A stretch of 6,988 bases of DNA, taken from contig JBBRQD010000199.1 of assembly GCA_038227045.1 (NCBI GenBank), positions 1 to 6,988 of the forward strand. Direction: 5' to 3'. This DNA is from JANXLS01 sp038227045. Its GTDB lineage: Bacteria; Planctomycetota; SZUA-567; H5-PLA8. The notes under the pieces are model-generated. The model had not been told where the DNA came from and searched no databases. It saw nothing but the letters and a program-made list of their open reading frames with translations. Shown piece after piece: positions 6,039 through 6,988 of this stretch (its first letter is position 1; each line of letters begins with the position of its first letter). Position numbers and translations under genes: made by a program.

Positions 6039-6988
6039 TTTTGGACCTCCACGTGCACTTCAGAGGAATTCGCGGGCGTGATGAATTCCATACTCGGCTC
6101 CGGTAATTCCGGCATGGCACCTTTCAACTCTTCAGGAAATAGCATCAGCGGACAACCGACGGCTTGTTCCAACTCCACCCAGGCGTGACGCAATGTCAAT
6201 TCAGCTTCAACCACGCTCAACATCACGGCGCGCTGTGACCGTTGGTTTTCAAGTACGCGGAACGAATCCGTTATGCCGGCTTCGACGGCTTTCTGCGACA
6301 GTTCCACACTTTGCTTCGCCTTCGGCAGCATTTCGGTTCGCAGATAATTCAGCTTTTCGGATGCAAGCTGAACACCGCGCCAAGCCCGATCCAAACCAGA
6401 CAATGCACGGTTCGAGGCGGCCTCATATTTCGTGCGAATCTCATCGCGCTTGGCCTTTGCCGTAGCGATGGCTTGTTGATTGCGATCAAAGATGGGTACA
6501 TCGATGCCCAGTGTCAAACCCAGCAGCGTTTTGCGGTCGTTGATGTCACCTTCACCGGTCGAGCCAAATTTAAAATCGGGATACTGCTTGGCGATCTCCA
6601 AACGCAATTCCGCTTCGGCGACTTCGTATTTCATGCGCAGCCGTGCGAGTTCCAAGTGGTTCGCGGTGAGCATCCTCTTCAACTCCGGGATCAGCGGCAT
6701 CGTGGGTGGAAGCTGTGGTAGGGAATTTTCTGGTAACTGTTTTAGCGCATCGCTACTGACACCGATCAAATCCGCCAGCGACACTTCGACATTGGCGATA
6801 TCCAACTGCGCATCCAGCGCCTCTCCTTTCATGCGCCCGGCTTCCAATTCAAAGAGAATCGTGTCCAAGGCTGTCCAGCGACAATCATTCCTCCGGCCGA
6901 CGACAATTAGATTTCCCGGTTCGCCTGGGCAACGATCGTTGCGCTGAAGCAGGCTTTCTTTACGATCCAACTTGACCAGCGAAACGGA
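6035..6988 (-). CDS. czcC: TolC/CzcC-family outer-membrane efflux channel, N-terminus off window
   Basis: This is the outer-membrane component that would form the exit duct of the efflux complex. The frame is open from its stop (6037-6035) to the right edge, giving 317 residues; the signal peptide and most of the first outer-membrane-efflux repeat lie outside. Visible are the end of the first repeat's coiled coil (ALDTILFELEAGRMKGEALD, codons at about 6871-6812) and then the second repeat. This has helix (IPELKRMLTANHLELARLRM), beta segment (YPDFKFGSTGEGD), the typical GLTLGIDVPIFDRNQQAIA strand-turn, and a final pair of long Ala/Glu/Arg-rich helices, with a short acidic/Pro-rich tail. No ATG is visible in frame; the TTG at 6970-6968 lies inside the domain and is not the true start. 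Just after it, a Pro/Gly-rich stretch breaks the coiled coil and suggests two compensating frameshifts (see the separate entry). The gene could be intact, mutated or carry sequencing errors. Confidence 0.85.
   Translation of the reverse strand, partial: SVSLVKLDRKESLLQRNDRCPGEPGNLIVVGRRNDCRWTALDTILFELEAGRMKGEALDAQLDIANVEVSLADLIGVSSDALKQLPENSLPQLPPTMPLIPELKRMLTANHLELARLRMKYEVAEAELRLEIAKQYPDFKFGSTGEGDINDRKTLLGLTLGIDVPIFDRNQQAIATAKAKRDEIRTKYEAASNRALSGLDRAWRGVQLASEKLNYLRTEMLPKAKQSVELSQKAVEAGITDSFRVLENQRSQRAVMLSVVEAELTLRHAWVELEQAVGCPLMLFPEELKGAMPELPEPSMEFITPANSSEVHVEVQK
6046..6050 (-). promoter_or_regulatory. Strong ribosome binding site of the adaptor gene
   Basis: GGAGG on the minus strand, seven bases before the adaptor ATG at 6038-6036, lies within the last codons of the channel gene. 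With the ATGA stop/start overlap it indicates translational coupling and fixes the adaptor start. Confidence 0.75.
6907..6936 (-). other. Probable pair of compensating frameshifts in the channel gene
   Basis: In the open frame the helix LVKLDRKESLLQRNDR is followed by CPGEPGNL, a Cys/Pro/Gly-rich run that does not fit the coiled coil expected here in a TolC-family protein. In the neighbouring frame the same bases (6936-6910) read IVAQANREI, a typical helix of this fold. They are followed at once by TAA (6909-6907). Returning to the original frame there gives IVVGRR and then ALDTILFELE. The spacing from that Arg to the Leu of ALD fits the family pattern as I remember it. A missing base near 6931 and an extra base near 6909 would explain it. 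Sequencing or assembly error and real mutation cannot be told apart from one sequence. Confidence 0.5.

Larger units (their letters stand above)
161..6988 (-). other. Putative efflux operon: channel, adaptor, pump and two membrane proteins
   Basis: Five genes run in the same direction with a 4-base overlap and gaps of 32, 20 and 48 bases, and no hairpin-plus-T-run terminator is visible between them. The order channel-adaptor-pump is that of czcCBA. The promoter and any metal-responsive regulator lie beyond the right edge. Membership is firm for the three efflux genes and probable for the TMEM205-like gene. It is less sure for the six-helix protein. Confidence 0.65.

Noticed and set aside
6968..6970. 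TTG as the start codon of the channel gene.
   Set aside because: The frame continues upstream to the window edge with sequence fitting the coiled coil (SVSLVK), and a real protein would need a signal peptide and a first repeat.

Overview
The window holds a tripartite heavy-metal efflux operon of the CzcCBA type, all on the minus strand, so it reads from the right edge towards the left. The order is an outer-membrane channel of the TolC/CzcC family (entering from the right edge, N-terminus missing), a periplasmic adaptor of the CzcB type, and a complete RND proton/cation pump of the CzcA type. Two small integral membrane proteins of unknown function follow in the same direction, and the first codons of a further, unidentified gene run off the left edge. 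Gaps between consecutive genes are a 4-base overlap, then 32, 20 and 48 bases, which suits one transcript covering the first five genes. The last gap, about 84 bases, is AT-rich and may separate the leftmost gene from the operon. No coding evidence on the plus strand convinced me, and I saw no RNA genes, insertion sequences, CRISPR repeats or clear terminator.

The source is a diderm (Gram-negative type) bacterium, because an outer-membrane channel and a periplasmic adaptor are encoded. The moderate GC content and the style of the proteins (a long adaptor hairpin, and a TMEM205/DUF4149-like protein with a Trp-Leu-Gly-Gly motif) remind me of Verrucomicrobiota or other PVC/soil lineages. That placement is an impression from memory, not a result.

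The three efflux proteins would form one machine spanning inner membrane, periplasm and outer membrane. The pump has the three transmembrane acidic residues (Asp401, Asp407, Glu414) of CzcA-type Zn/Co/Cd pumps and lacks most of the methionine clamp of the Cu/Ag pump CusA, so a divalent cation is the likeliest substrate. The most notable points are a probable pair of compensating frameshifts in the channel gene near the right edge, and the two uncharacterised membrane proteins attached to the end of the operon, which could be accessory factors. No metal-responsive regulator is visible, and the operon promoter lies beyond the right edge.
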